NCBI RefSeq assembly: GCF_001866665.1
Contig: NZ_MLYO01000032.1
Coordinates: 103,755 to 167,754, forward strand
DNA length: 64,000 nt
DNA from: Streptomyces monashensis
GTDB taxonomy: Bacteria; Actinomycetota; Actinomycetes; Streptomycetales; Streptomycetaceae
Reading direction: 5' to 3'
Shown: positions 17,019-25,125 of the stretch, piece by piece
How the letters are laid out: each line of letters begins with the position of its first letter
How positions within the stretch are numbered: position 1 is the stretch's first letter
Made by a program: the position numbers and the translations under genes
Notes under the pieces: model-generated
What the model saw: only the letters and a program-made list of their open reading frames with translations
The model's database searches: none
Told to the model about the DNA's origin: nothing

Positions 17019-17039
17019 GATCGAAGGACACATTCGATC
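17019..17039 (+). promoter_or_regulatory. hairpin presenting the ribosome site of the next gene
   Basis: GATCGAA (17019-17025) pairs perfectly with TTCGATC (17033-17039); the loop GGACACA and the stem base contain the GAAGGA ribosome-binding sequence. It ends 2 bases before the ATG at 17042. Such a structure could limit ribosome access. Confidence 0.5.
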
Positions 17040-17041
17040 CC

Positions 17042-17959
17042 ATGGCTTACGCCAACTTTAGTGCTGCCCCTGCCCCCGCGCACCCCTTCCCTCACCCGAT
17101 GGCCAATCCGGGCTACGGCAAGCGGTCGGTCCCCGGACAACATCCCCGGACGAACCACGACTTCGCCCACCTCCCCGCCCGCGAAGCCGCCATCGCCGCC
17201 TACCTCGACCGGCTTCCCGACGGCGCCGACATCTCCGTAAAGACGCTGGCCAAGGTGATGCCGTACGGGCAGTGCGCCCTGGGGACCGCCCTCAACCGGC
17301 TTCAGAAGGCAGGGCACTTACGGCGCGGACGGGAACGCCTGGCCGGTGCGGACGGCGTCCGCTGGATCACCCGATCGTGGTGGTCCCGCACCGCACGTGA
17401 CGACGACTGGTGGGCGACGTTCGCGCGCGGCGACGTACCGCAGCCGGAACCGCCACCGGAAGACCGGGCCCGCCCGGAAGACCAGGCCCGCCCGGCCCCG
17501 ACCCGCTCCCGCGCCCACATCCTCCTCGCCGCCCTGGGGCGTACGGCCCCGGTCCTGTCCCTCTCCGCCGCCGACTGTGCGGAACTCGCTCCGCTGGTGG
17601 CGGAGTGGTTCGCCCGGGGAGCCACCGACGAGGCCGTACTCCACGCCCTGACCGCCGGCCTGCCCAAGCCGGTCCACCACCCGGCCAACCTGGTCCGCAG
17701 CCGCCTGACCAAGAAGCTCCCGCCCGAACCCGTACGGCAGCCACCCCGCCCGCCCCGCCGGATCCTGGAGTGCGCGGAGTGCGGGGTGCCGGGACGGCCG
17801 GAGGCGCTGGCAGACGGGCTCTGCCAGGCGTGCAGGGGTGCGCCCCCGCGTGACCGCGCGCACCCCAATGCGCCCCTGGCGGCTCCCGCAATCCGCTCCT
17901 ACGCAGCTGAGATGCGTGCTGCGATCTTGCAAAAGCGACAAGAAAGGACACTGGCATGA
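17042..17959 (+). CDS. winged-helix-like protein with TTA codon, accessory family
   Basis: 305 residues. Residues ~45-105 look like a winged helix (AREAAIAAYLDRLPDGADIS, LAKVMPYGQCALGTALNRLQ, KAGHLRRGRERL), so MarR/helix-turn-helix type DNA binding is likely. A long Pro-rich middle precedes a second helical part and a CAECGVPGRPEAL...CQACRG zinc-ribbon motif. The Leu in KAGHLRRG is a TTA codon (17318-17320), suggesting bldA dependence. The stop overlaps the possible ATGA start of the Uma2 gene. I know this as a recurrent Streptomyces accessory protein without assigned function. Confidence 0.7.
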   Translation: MAYANFSAAPAPAHPFPHPMANPGYGKRSVPGQHPRTNHDFAHLPAREAAIAAYLDRLPDGADISVKTLAKVMPYGQCALGTALNRLQKAGHLRRGRERLAGADGVRWITRSWWSRTARDDDWWATFARGDVPQPEPPPEDRARPEDQARPAPTRSRAHILLAALGRTAPVLSLSAADCAELAPLVAEWFARGATDEAVLHALTAGLPKPVHHPANLVRSRLTKKLPPEPVRQPPRPPRRILECAECGVPGRPEALADGLCQACRGAPPRDRAHPNAPLAAPAIRSYAAEMRAAILQKRQERTLA

Positions 17960-18018
17960 CCGCTCCTACGGTCCGACGAGATCACTCGGGGGCACCATGG
18001 AAGGAAGGAGGCAATGCC

Positions 18019-18699
18019 ATGACCCCTGACACCGCCGAGCGCCCGCAGATGTCCGTCGAGGACTTCGAGGAACTTGCCCGCAGGGCTCCGAGGGAGCTGC
18101 GCAACCGCCTGGAGTTCCTCGGTGGACGGCTGTGCATCCGGCACGGTCCGCTCGACGTCGAGGAGTTCGAAGAGCTGGAAGCCACTGCCCCGGAAACCGT
18201 GCGGCTGGAGTACATCAACGGAAAGGTAGTAGTCAAAGCCATGCCGGACGGCAACCACGGAGAGATCTTCATGTGGCTGCTTCGTCAGTGCATGCAACAG
18301 CGCCCCGAGCTGAACCTCATGCCCGAGCGGGGCGTCAAGGCCGAGTCCTACCGTAAGGGCCGCGCCCGTACGGACGGCTTCCTCGCACCCGAGGGCCATT
18401 TCAAGGGGCACGGGGAGTGGTCGGAGACCGACGGCGCCCTCATGGCGGTGGAAATCACCTCACATGACCGCGACACCGACCAACGCGATCGCATCGACAA
18501 GCCCATCGGCTACGCCGAGGCCGGTATCCCCGTCTACCTCCTCATCGATCGCGACAACAACACCCTCACCGTCTTCAGCGAACCGAAGGAAGGCCGCTAC
18601 CTCCTGTCCCCTCGCTACCCCTGGGGCGCTACCGTCGAGCTGCCGCCTCCGGTCGGCATCACACTGGACACAGAGAAACTCAAGGACTACGCGGACTGA
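18019..18699 (+). CDS. Uma2-family (DUF820) putative endonuclease-fold protein
   Basis: 226 residues of the Uma2/DUF820 restriction-endonuclease-like fold: RTDGFLAPEG, LMAVEITSHDRDTDQRDRID and GYAEAGIPVYLLIDRDNNTL fit the PD-(D/E)xK core. The N-terminal segment occurs twice: SVEDFEELARRAPRELRNRL...LGGRL, then DVEEFEELEATAPETVRLEY...INGKV, a tandem duplication of the family's opening motif. ATG 18019 has AAGGAGG 8 bases before it; an ATG at 17956 overlapping the upstream stop is the alternative. Function of Uma2 proteins is unknown; they are enriched in cyanobacteria and actinomycetes. Confidence 0.83.
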   Translation: MTPDTAERPQMSVEDFEELARRAPRELRNRLEFLGGRLCIRHGPLDVEEFEELEATAPETVRLEYINGKVVVKAMPDGNHGEIFMWLLRQCMQQRPELNLMPERGVKAESYRKGRARTDGFLAPEGHFKGHGEWSETDGALMAVEITSHDRDTDQRDRIDKPIGYAEAGIPVYLLIDRDNNTLTVFSEPKEGRYLLSPRYPWGATVELPPPVGITLDTEKLKDYAD

Positions 18700-18701
18700 C
18701 C

Positions 18702-19280
18702 ATGAACCACGCCCAGCTCAACGCCCTCGGACGGGCCCTGCGGCTCGTCGGGGAGCACGGGGAGGCGCTCGGTGCCGACACCCCGGACTCCCGGCTGCAC
18801 GAGATCAAGGCCGATCTGCGCCGGGCGCTCGATCTGCTGGACGAGAGTGTCGCCGCCGGCGCGCCCTCCACCCGGTGTCCCGAGCATCCGCAGGGCCCCG
18901 TCGACGAGAGCGCGCCCGATCTGTGTCTGCTGTGCGAGACCCGGCGCCGGGCCGCACGCCGGTCGGAGTATCACGGCGGAGGGCGGGAGCGGACCGAAGC
19001 CGCGGCCGCTGCCACCGCGCCGTCCCGGTACGGCGTCCGCGCCGACCGGCCGCAGCCGCAGCAGCGCTGGCTGCCGGAGGCGTGGAACGGGCAGGAGTGG
19101 CAGCTGTGCGGCACGCCCCGGCGGGACAAGCGCGAGGCCGAGGCATATCTCGCCGCCCAGCGCCGCTCGTCCCGGCCCGCCATGGCGTACCGGCTCGTGC
19201 ACGAGTTCACCGACTACGAGGTGCTCCGGGTGTGGGGCACCCCGCTGCGCGTTGACATCGAGCCGCTGGGGAACCTATAG
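18702..19280 (+). CDS. conserved hypothetical protein with Cys/His motif
   Basis: 192 residues: a helical N-terminus (QLNALGRALRLVGEHGEALG; HEIKADLRRALDLLDES), then RCPEHPQGPVDESAPDLCLL-C with four possible zinc ligands, a linker, and a C-terminal part (QRWLPEAWNGQEWQLCGTPR; YRLVHEFTDYEVLRVWG). No named domain recognised. It begins 2 bp after the Uma2 stop, so the two are co-transcribed. Its last 6 bp overlap the convergent esterase gene. Confidence 0.68.
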   Translation: MNHAQLNALGRALRLVGEHGEALGADTPDSRLHEIKADLRRALDLLDESVAAGAPSTRCPEHPQGPVDESAPDLCLLCETRRRAARRSEYHGGGRERTEAAAAATAPSRYGVRADRPQPQQRWLPEAWNGQEWQLCGTPRRDKREAEAYLAAQRRSSRPAMAYRLVHEFTDYEVLRVWGTPLRVDIEPLGNL

Positions 19281-20801
19281 CAGCGGCAGGGCGCTGAAGT
19301 CGTAGCCCTCCCAGATCCGCCTGCTCGCCTCCTCCGGGTACGGCGCCACCCGCTGTTCCGCGTCCAGGACCTGGACCAGGCGGGAGCGCGGGTCGTAGGC
19401 CGGCCAGCCCGGGTCGCCGGTGCGGGCGAAAGCCGTCCAGGCGCGCTGGATGAAGGCCGACAGCCGCTCCGCCTCCGGTGTGGGTCTGCCGCCGGGAAAC
19501 GCGAGGGCGGCCAGATCGGCGCCGAACGTGCCGAAGAGCAGTGGGATGTCCAGGCCGTGGCAGGCGCCCAGCGCGCCCTCGGAGTCCGGGGCCGGCCAGG
19601 TCAGTTCGTAGACGTGGGCGCTGCCGCCGCCTGCCCGCTGGGCCTCCGCCAGCCGCAGGCTCGGCTGCCCGAACTGCCAGTCCGTCTGGACCCGTTCGAA
19701 GAGCTGCTCCGCACTCCACTGCGGGAAGGCCGAGCGGTACGCCGCCTCGCCCGCCGCCCCGCCCGGTGCGTACAGCCGCAGGATCCCCGCGGCCAGGTCG
19801 TCCGTGATCTTGCCGGACATGCCGGCCGCGACCAGGAACAGGCGCCACTCGTCGCGGTTGTGGCCGACCAGGAGGTCCACGTCCCGCGCCGCACCCGCTG
19901 AAAGGGCCTCCCAGGGAGTCGTGGACAGCACCTCGCCGTCCACCACCGGCGCGAAGGGCAGCGCCGTCGGTGCCGCCTGGCCCCAGCGGTCGGCGTACGC
20001 CTGCATCTTGATGCCCAGGGCCTGGCCCGCCAGGGTCAGCTCGCGCGGGTCCGTCCTCGCCATGTCCTCTGCTGTCGGCGCGCGGCCCGCCTCCGCCGCC
20101 AGCGCCGCGGCGATGTCGCGGGCGAGGTCCGCGGAGAAGAACGTGCCCGGCACGCTCTGGGTGATCGCGCGGCGGAACAGGCCCCGGGCCCTCGGCATGG
20201 CCAGGAGGGAGGCGATGGAGCCCGCGCCGGACGACTGGCCGAAGACGGTGACCTGGGAGGGGTCGCCGCCGAACGCCGTGATGTTCTCCTGGACCCACTC
20301 CAGGGCCGCCACCTGGTCCAGCAGGCCCCGGTTCGCGGGAGCGCCCGTCCAGAGGGTGAAACCCTCCATGCCCGTGCGGTGGTTGAAGGAGACGAGCACC
20401 GCGTCGCCCGTGCGGGCGAGATGCTGGGCGTCGTAGGCCGACTGGCCGCTGAAGCCGAGTTTGTACGCACCACCGTAGATCCATACCAGCACCGGACGGG
20501 CGGCGGACGGATCCGGGTCCGGGGTCCAGACGTTCACCGTCAGCCAGTCGTCGCCCTCCGGCTGCCGGGGCTGGACCGTGCGGCCGGAGAGTCCCACCTC
20601 CTCCGGGGGCGGCGGGCCGAACGCGTACGCCTCCCGCGTGCCCTCCCAGGGGTCGGGCCGGCGCGGTGCCCGGAAGCGGTCCGGGCCGACCGGGGGCGCG
20701 GCGAAGGGAATGCCCCGGAACACCGACAGCCCCTGCTCCCGCAGACCGCGCACCGCCCCGGAGGCGGTGCGCACCACGGGCCCGGACTCGCTCTTCGTCA
20801 T
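19275..20801 (-). CDS. type-B carboxylesterase
   Basis: 508 residues of the carboxylesterase/lipase family: VFRGIPFAAPPVG near the N-terminus, oxyanion region LVWIYGGAYKLG, nucleophile GQSSGAGS (Ser in the GxSxG elbow), GHNRDEWRLFL, and the probable catalytic His in ACHGLDIPLLFG. The usual HGGGF oxyanion motif reads YGGAY here. It hydrolyses carboxylic esters; the natural substrate is unknown. No signal peptide is visible, so it is cytosolic. The ATG at 20799-20801 follows GGGGAGCGA. Confidence 0.9.
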   Translation of the reverse strand: MTKSESGPVVRTASGAVRGLREQGLSVFRGIPFAAPPVGPDRFRAPRRPDPWEGTREAYAFGPPPPEEVGLSGRTVQPRQPEGDDWLTVNVWTPDPDPSAARPVLVWIYGGAYKLGFSGQSAYDAQHLARTGDAVLVSFNHRTGMEGFTLWTGAPANRGLLDQVAALEWVQENITAFGGDPSQVTVFGQSSGAGSIASLLAMPRARGLFRRAITQSVPGTFFSADLARDIAAALAAEAGRAPTAEDMARTDPRELTLAGQALGIKMQAYADRWGQAAPTALPFAPVVDGEVLSTTPWEALSAGAARDVDLLVGHNRDEWRLFLVAAGMSGKITDDLAAGILRLYAPGGAAGEAAYRSAFPQWSAEQLFERVQTDWQFGQPSLRLAEAQRAGGGSAHVYELTWPAPDSEGALGACHGLDIPLLFGTFGADLAALAFPGGRPTPEAERLSAFIQRAWTAFARTGDPGWPAYDPRSRLVQVLDAEQRVAPYPEEASRRIWEGYDFSALPLL

Positions 20802-20906
20802 CGCTCGCTCCCCTGACTTCAGCCGTAGGCCTCAGCACGAACTGACTGTTCATCAAGGGAACGCGCGACGACGGTCATACGTGCCCGAACGGCACGACGG
20901 ACACCG

Positions 20907-22031
20907 TCAGCTGAGGGTCTTCAGCGACGCGGCGTCGTACGGCTTCAGCTCGCCCGTGCGGTCGGCGAGCACCTTGGCCGCCCACTCCGGGTCCTGGAGC
21001 AGCGCGCGGCCGACGGCGATCATGTCGAACTCGTCGGCCTCCAGCCGGTCGAGGAGGTCGTCGATGCTCTTGGTCCCGGAGCCCTCGCCCTGGAACGCCT
21101 TGATGAACTCGCCGTCGAGGCCGACCGAGCCGACGCTGATGACCTGCTTGCCGGTGATCTTCTTCGTCCAGCCGGCCAGGTTCAGGTCCGAGCCGTCGAA
21201 CTCCGGCACCCAGTAGCGGCGGGTGGAGGCGTGGAAGACGTCGACGCCGGCCGCCGCCAGCGGGGTCAGGATGGCCTCCAGCTCCTCGGGGGTCTCGGCG
21301 AGGCGGGCCGTGTAGTCCTGCTGCTTCCACTGCGAGTAGCGGAAGATGACCGGGAACTCGGGCGAGACGGCCGCGCGGACCGCCGCCACGATCTCCGCGG
21401 AGAACTTCGTACGGGCCACCGGGTCGCCGCCGTAGGCGTCGGTACGGCGGTTGGTGCCCTCCCACAGGAACTGGTCCAGGAGGTAGCCGTGGGCGCCGTG
21501 CAGCTCCACGCCGTCGAAGCCGATGCGCTCGGCGTCGGCCGCCGCCCGGGCGAACGCGGCGATCACGTCGTCGAGGTCCTGCTGGGTCATCGCCCGGCCG
21601 GTGGCCTCGGCGCCCGCGGTGACCAGGCCGGAGGGGCCCATCGCGGGGGCCTCGGGGAAGGGGGCCTCGCCGTCCTTGCGGACCATGCCGATGTGCCACA
21701 GCTGCGGGACGATGGTGCCGCCCGCCGCGTGCACGTCCGCGGCCACCTTCGCCCAGCCCGCCAGCTGCTCCTCGCCGTGGAAGCGCGGCACGCGGTCGCT
21801 CTGGCCCGCCGAGTCGTGGCCCACGTAGGTGCCCTCGGTGACGATCAGGCCGACCCCGGCGGCGGCACGGCGGGAGTAGTACGAACGCACGTCCTCGCCG
21901 GGTACGCCGCCCGGGGAGAACATCCGGGTCATGGGCGCCATCGCGATCCGGTTCGGCACGGTGAGGCCGTTGAGGGTGATGGGGCGGGACAGGATCTGGG
22001 CCGCGCGGGAGGCGGAGGTCGTGACGGTCAC
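20907..22031 (-). CDS. NADH:flavin oxidoreductase, old yellow enzyme family
   Basis: 374 residues of the OYE family: PITLNGLTVPNRIAMAPMTR at the N-terminus, FDGVELHGAHGYLLDQFLWE with the ligand-binding pair and substrate loop, NRRTDAYGGDPVARTKF, and IAVGRALLQDPEWAAKVL. It binds FMN and reduces activated alkenes or nitro compounds with NAD(P)H. GTG start 22029-22031 has GAGGAG 8 bases before it. A TetR-type dyad lies about 30 bp upstream, so it is probably induced by an electrophile. Confidence 0.92.
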   Translation of the reverse strand: MTVTTSASRAAQILSRPITLNGLTVPNRIAMAPMTRMFSPGGVPGEDVRSYYSRRAAAGVGLIVTEGTYVGHDSAGQSDRVPRFHGEEQLAGWAKVAADVHAAGGTIVPQLWHIGMVRKDGEAPFPEAPAMGPSGLVTAGAEATGRAMTQQDLDDVIAAFARAAADAERIGFDGVELHGAHGYLLDQFLWEGTNRRTDAYGGDPVARTKFSAEIVAAVRAAVSPEFPVIFRYSQWKQQDYTARLAETPEELEAILTPLAAAGVDVFHASTRRYWVPEFDGSDLNLAGWTKKITGKQVISVGSVGLDGEFIKAFQGEGSGTKSIDDLLDRLEADEFDMIAVGRALLQDPEWAAKVLADRTGELKPYDAASLKTLS

Positions 22032-22061
22032 GTGGGGGGCTCCTCGTGAGGGACGGCGTTA

Positions 22062-22071
22062 ACCGGTCGGT
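22062..22071. promoter_or_regulatory. TetR-type dyad upstream of OYE gene
   Basis: ACCGGTCGGT has ACCG/CGGT arms, a half-site layout common to TetR-family operators. It is 31 bp upstream of the reductase start. No TetR gene is adjacent in this window, so the regulator would be encoded elsewhere. Confidence 0.35.
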
Positions 22072-22270
22072 ATGTGAGCACGCATTGTTGCAGCTCCTTA
22101 AGTAACGGCCTATGTGCCGGCCCGCATTCCGGACCGCGGTCCGCCCGTGTGTGATCCGAAGCACAGTCCGGGACGCGATCCCGGACTCGCCCCCGGAAAC
22201 GCCCGAGGGCGGCACCCCAGCCGGAAGCTGGAAGTGCCGCCCTCGGAGAAGGACAGGTGATCCGGGCGGA

Positions 22271-23893
22271 TCAGAAGTCCATGTCACCGCCCGGCATGCC
22301 GCCCGGAGCGGCCGCGGCGGCCTTCTCCGGCTTGTCGGCGATGACGGCCTCGGTGGTGAGGAACAGCGCGGCGATGGAGGCCGCGTTCTGCAGCGCGGAA
22401 CGCGTCACCTTCGCCGGGTCGATGATGCCCTCGGCGATCATGTCGACGTATTCGCCCGTGGCGGCGTTCAGACCGTGGCCGACGGCCAGGTTGCGCACCT
22501 TCTCCACGACGACGCCGCCCTCGAGACCACCGTTGGCGGCGATCTGCTTCAGCGGGGCCTCCAGCGCGAGCTTCACGGCGTTGGCGCCGGTCGCCTCGTC
22601 ACCCTCCAGGTCCAGCTTCTCGAAGACCGAGGAGGCCTGCAGCAGGGCCACGCCACCACCGGCGACGATGCCCTCCTCGACGGCCGCCTTGGCGTTGCGC
22701 ACGGCGTCCTCGATGCGGTGCTTGCGCTCCTTGAGCTCCACCTCGGTGGCGGCACCGGCCTTGATGACCGCGACGCCGCCCGCGAGCTTGGCCAGGCGCT
22801 CCTGGAGCTTCTCGCGGTCGTAGTCCGAGTCGCTGTTCTCGATCTCGGCGCGGATCTGGTTCACGCGGCCGCCCACCTGCTCCGAGGAGCCGGCGCCGTC
22901 GACGATGGTGGTCTCGTCCTTGGTGATGACGACCTTGCGGGCGCGGCCCAGGAGGTCCAGGGTCGCGTTCTCCAGCTTGAGGCCGACCTCCTCGGAGATG
23001 ACCTCGCCGCCCGTGAGGATGGCGATGTCGCCGAGCATGGCCTTGCGGCGGTCGCCGAAGCCCGGGGCCTTGACGGCGACGGACTTGAAGGTGCCGCGGA
23101 TCTTGTTGACGACCAGGGTCGACAGGGCCTCGCCCTCGACGTCCTCGGCGATGATCAGCAGCGGCTTGCCCGACTGCATGACCTTCTCCAGGAGCGGGAG
23201 CAGGTCCTTGACCGAGGAGATCTTGGAGTTGGCGATGAGGATGTACGGGTCCTCGAGCGACGCCTCCATGCGCTCCATGTCGGTCGCGAAGTACGCCGAG
23301 ATGTAGCCCTTGTCGAAGCGCATGCCCTCGGTGAGCTCGAGCTCCAGACCGAAGGTGTTGCTCTCCTCGACGGTGATGACGCCTTCCTTGCCGACCTTGT
23401 CCATGGCCTCGGCGATCAGCTCGCCGATCTGGGTGTCGGCGGCGGAGATGGACGCGGTGGAGGCGATCTGCTCCTTGGTCTCGACGTCCTTCGCCTGCTC
23501 CAGCAGGGCGGCGGAGACGGCCTCGACGGCCTTCTCGATACCGCGCTTCAGAGCCATCGGGTTGGCGCCGGCGGCGACGTTGCGCAGGCCTTCCTTGACC
23601 AGGGCCTGGGCGAGCACGGTCGCGGTGGTCGTACCGTCACCGGCGACGTCGTCCGTCTTCTTGGCGACTTCCTTGACCAGCTCGGCGCCGATCTTCTCGT
23701 ACGGGTCCTCGAGCTCGATCTCCTTGGCGATGGAGACACCATCGTTGGTGATCGTGGGGGCGCCCCACTTCTTCTCGAGGACGACGTTGCGACCCTTGGG
23801 GCCGAGCGTCACCTTGACGGCGTCCGCGAGCTGGTTCATGCCGCGCTCGAGGCCGCGCCGCGCCTCCTCGTCGAACGCGATGATCTTGGCCAT
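22271..23893 (-). CDS. groEL: chaperonin GroEL (solitary, groEL2 type)
   Basis: 540 residues, full length: MAKIIAFDEEARRGLERGMN, the ATP-site DGTTTATVLAQALV and the GGVAVIKAGAATEVELKERK block, and a Gly/Met-rich tail GGMPGGDMDF. It forms the 14-mer folding chamber in the cytosol. No groES precedes it, as for the second actinobacterial chaperonin gene. ATG 23891-23893 follows GGAGGGACCACTTCAC. Two CIRCE elements upstream show HrcA heat-shock repression. Confidence 0.98.
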   Translation of the reverse strand: MAKIIAFDEEARRGLERGMNQLADAVKVTLGPKGRNVVLEKKWGAPTITNDGVSIAKEIELEDPYEKIGAELVKEVAKKTDDVAGDGTTTATVLAQALVKEGLRNVAAGANPMALKRGIEKAVEAVSAALLEQAKDVETKEQIASTASISAADTQIGELIAEAMDKVGKEGVITVEESNTFGLELELTEGMRFDKGYISAYFATDMERMEASLEDPYILIANSKISSVKDLLPLLEKVMQSGKPLLIIAEDVEGEALSTLVVNKIRGTFKSVAVKAPGFGDRRKAMLGDIAILTGGEVISEEVGLKLENATLDLLGRARKVVITKDETTIVDGAGSSEQVGGRVNQIRAEIENSDSDYDREKLQERLAKLAGGVAVIKAGAATEVELKERKHRIEDAVRNAKAAVEEGIVAGGGVALLQASSVFEKLDLEGDEATGANAVKLALEAPLKQIAANGGLEGGVVVEKVRNLAVGHGLNAATGEYVDMIAEGIIDPAKVTRSALQNAASIAALFLTTEAVIADKPEKAAAAAPGGMPGGDMDF

Positions 23894-24019
23894 GTGAAGT
23901 GGTCCCTCCAGGACTGGGGGTGATTCCTTCGGACCGCGCCCGCGCCCGCGACGGACGGCTCGCCGGCCTGTGGTTCCTTGCCCCACGTGGCCTGCGGGCC
24001 TCACCGACCCGGTCCTTCT

Positions 24020-24046
24020 TTGTCACTCTCACCTTCAGAGTGCTAA
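24020..24046 (-). promoter_or_regulatory. CIRCE element 1 (HrcA operator)
   Basis: TTGTCACTC-N9-GAGTGCTAA: the right arm is perfect and the left arm matches 7 of 9 of TTAGCACTC. Located about 127 bp upstream of the groEL start. HrcA binds CIRCE at normal temperature to repress chaperonin genes. Confidence 0.8.
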
Positions 24047-24055
24047 CGCCAATGA

Positions 24056-24082
24056 TTAGCACTCGCCCCTGCCGAGTGCAAG
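24056..24082 (-). promoter_or_regulatory. CIRCE element 2 (HrcA operator)
   Basis: TTAGCACTC-N9-GAGTGCAAG: the left arm is perfect and the right arm matches 7 of 9 of GAGTGCTAA. It is separated from element 1 by 9 bp, so the two operators are in tandem with centres 36 bp apart. Confidence 0.85.
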
Positions 24083-24167
24083 CGCCTTGGGGGGGTCGGG
24101 GCGCGCGCTCAGCCGCCCGCGAACAGAGGATCGGGACGGGGCCGAACGGGGCAGCCGGGCACAGCGA

Positions 24168-24199
24168 AGGGCCCGCACCCCTCGCGAGGTGCGGGCCCT
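24168..24199 (-). terminator. strong hairpin terminator after cold-shock gene
   Basis: AGGGCCCGCACC and GGTGCGGGCCCT form a perfect 12-bp stem with an 8-nt loop, 16 bp after the stop of the cold-shock gene. It also isolates that gene from the groEL promoter region. Confidence 0.85.
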
Positions 24200-24214
24200 T
24201 CGGACAAGAAACGT

Positions 24215-24418
24215 TCAGGCGCTGAGGCGAACCATGTCGGCCTGCGGGCCCTTCTGGCCCTGCGAGATCTCGAACTCCACCCGCTGCCCCTCTTCCAGGG
24301 TGCGGTAGCCGTCCATCTGAATGGCGCTGTAATGGACGAAGACGTCCGCACCACCGTCGACCGCGATGAAGCCGTACCCCTTCTCCGCGTTGAACCACTT
24401 GACGGTGCCCTGAGCCAT
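24215..24418 (-). CDS. cold-shock protein (CspA family)
   Basis: 67 residues: MAQGTVKWFNAEKGYGFIAV contains the RNP1 motif (KGYGFI), and VFVHYSAI is RNP2. It ends DMVRLSA. Cold-shock proteins bind single-stranded RNA and DNA and act as RNA chaperones. The ATG at 24416-24418 follows GGGGAGTTAG; a longer in-frame start at 24448 lacks homology. The ~430-bp upstream gap probably holds a long 5' untranslated leader, as is usual for csp genes. Confidence 0.96.
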   Translation of the reverse strand: MAQGTVKWFNAEKGYGFIAVDGGADVFVHYSAIQMDGYRTLEEGQRVEFEISQGQKGPQADMVRLSA

Positions 24419-24772
24419 GCCTAACTCCCCTATTACTGGCCCTTGCACAGATCCACACTTCGCGGACCCGGGTCAGACCTCACCCCCCATCGGTCGGGGG
24501 CGTGCGCCGGAACGCGTCGACCGCGGCTGAATGTATCTGTCCAACTGCCGTCTGCAACAGGTCAATCGGACGAGAAATCTGGACGACGACGGTCCGGAAT
24601 CTACCTAAAATACGGCCGAATCCAGGGCAAGTCGGGCCGTACAAAGTGGAACAAAAGCCGCAGAAAGCCCGTGCAGTTTGGCTGCTTCTTATCGGGCTCA
24701 CGATGCGGAATCCGGGACCTCGACCTTCGGATCCGGAACGCGTTCCCCAACTGTACCGCGCTCAATCACACT
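24419..24772. other. intergenic region upstream of csp
   Basis: This 354-bp stretch has lower GC than its surroundings and no convincing gene in any frame. It must hold the cold-shock gene promoter and 5' leader. I see no known riboswitch or operator motif in it. Confidence 0.5.
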
Positions 24773-24811
24773 GAATGGCCCCCTCCGTTTCTCTCACGGA
24801 GGAGGCCATTC
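24773..24811 (-). terminator. hairpin terminator after metO-like gene
   Basis: GAATGGCC-CCCTCCGT pairs with ACGGAGG-A-GGCCATTC around a 7-nt loop, giving about 15 bp of stem with one bulge. It lies 38 bp after the stop of the MoaD-like gene. Confidence 0.85.
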
Positions 24812-24849
24812 GATGAACAATCGGTAACCTCGATTACCGACGGTAATGA

Positions 24850-25125
24850 TCAGCCGCCGGCGACCGCCGGAATGATGGAGACACCGGCGCCGTCCGGGGT
24901 CGCGGTTTCCAGGCCCTGCTCGAAGCGCACGTCGTCGTCGTTGACGTACACGTTCACGAACCGGCGCAGCCTGCCCTGGTCGTCCAGGACCCGGGCGGCG
25001 ATCCCGGTGTGGTTCTTCTCCAGGTCCTCGATGACCTGGGCGAGGGTCGCGCCCTCGGCGGCGACCTCGGCCTGACCGCCGGTGTAGGTGCGCAGGATGG
25101 TGGGGATGCGAACGGTCACGCTCAT
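24850..25125 (-). CDS. metO: MoaD/ThiS-like sulfur-carrier protein (MetO type)
   Basis: 91 residues with the ubiquitin-like fold of sulfur carriers: MSVTVRIPTILRTYTGGQAE, LRRFVNVYVNDDDVRFEQGL, and a C-terminal GG (SIIPAVAGG) that would be adenylated and thiocarboxylated. Its ATG overlaps the stop of the upstream threonine-synthase-like gene (ATGA), so both are translated together. Work on Streptomyces, as I recall it, showed that a MoaD-like partner (MetO) donates sulfur to a threonine-synthase homologue (MetM) to make homocysteine. The SAM-riboswitch-like leader of this operon fits that role. It could otherwise be annotated only as MoaD/ThiS family. Confidence 0.85.
   Translation of the reverse strand: MSVTVRIPTILRTYTGGQAEVAAEGATLAQVIEDLEKNHTGIAARVLDDQGRLRRFVNVYVNDDDVRFEQGLETATPDGAGVSIIPAVAGG

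Noticed and set aside
24038..24064. GAGTGCTAA-N9-TTAGCACTC as a CIRCE
   Set aside because: The arms are in the inverse order of the CIRCE consensus. The true elements are the overlapping TTGTCACTC-N9-GAGTGCTAA and TTAGCACTC-N9-GAGTGCAAG.
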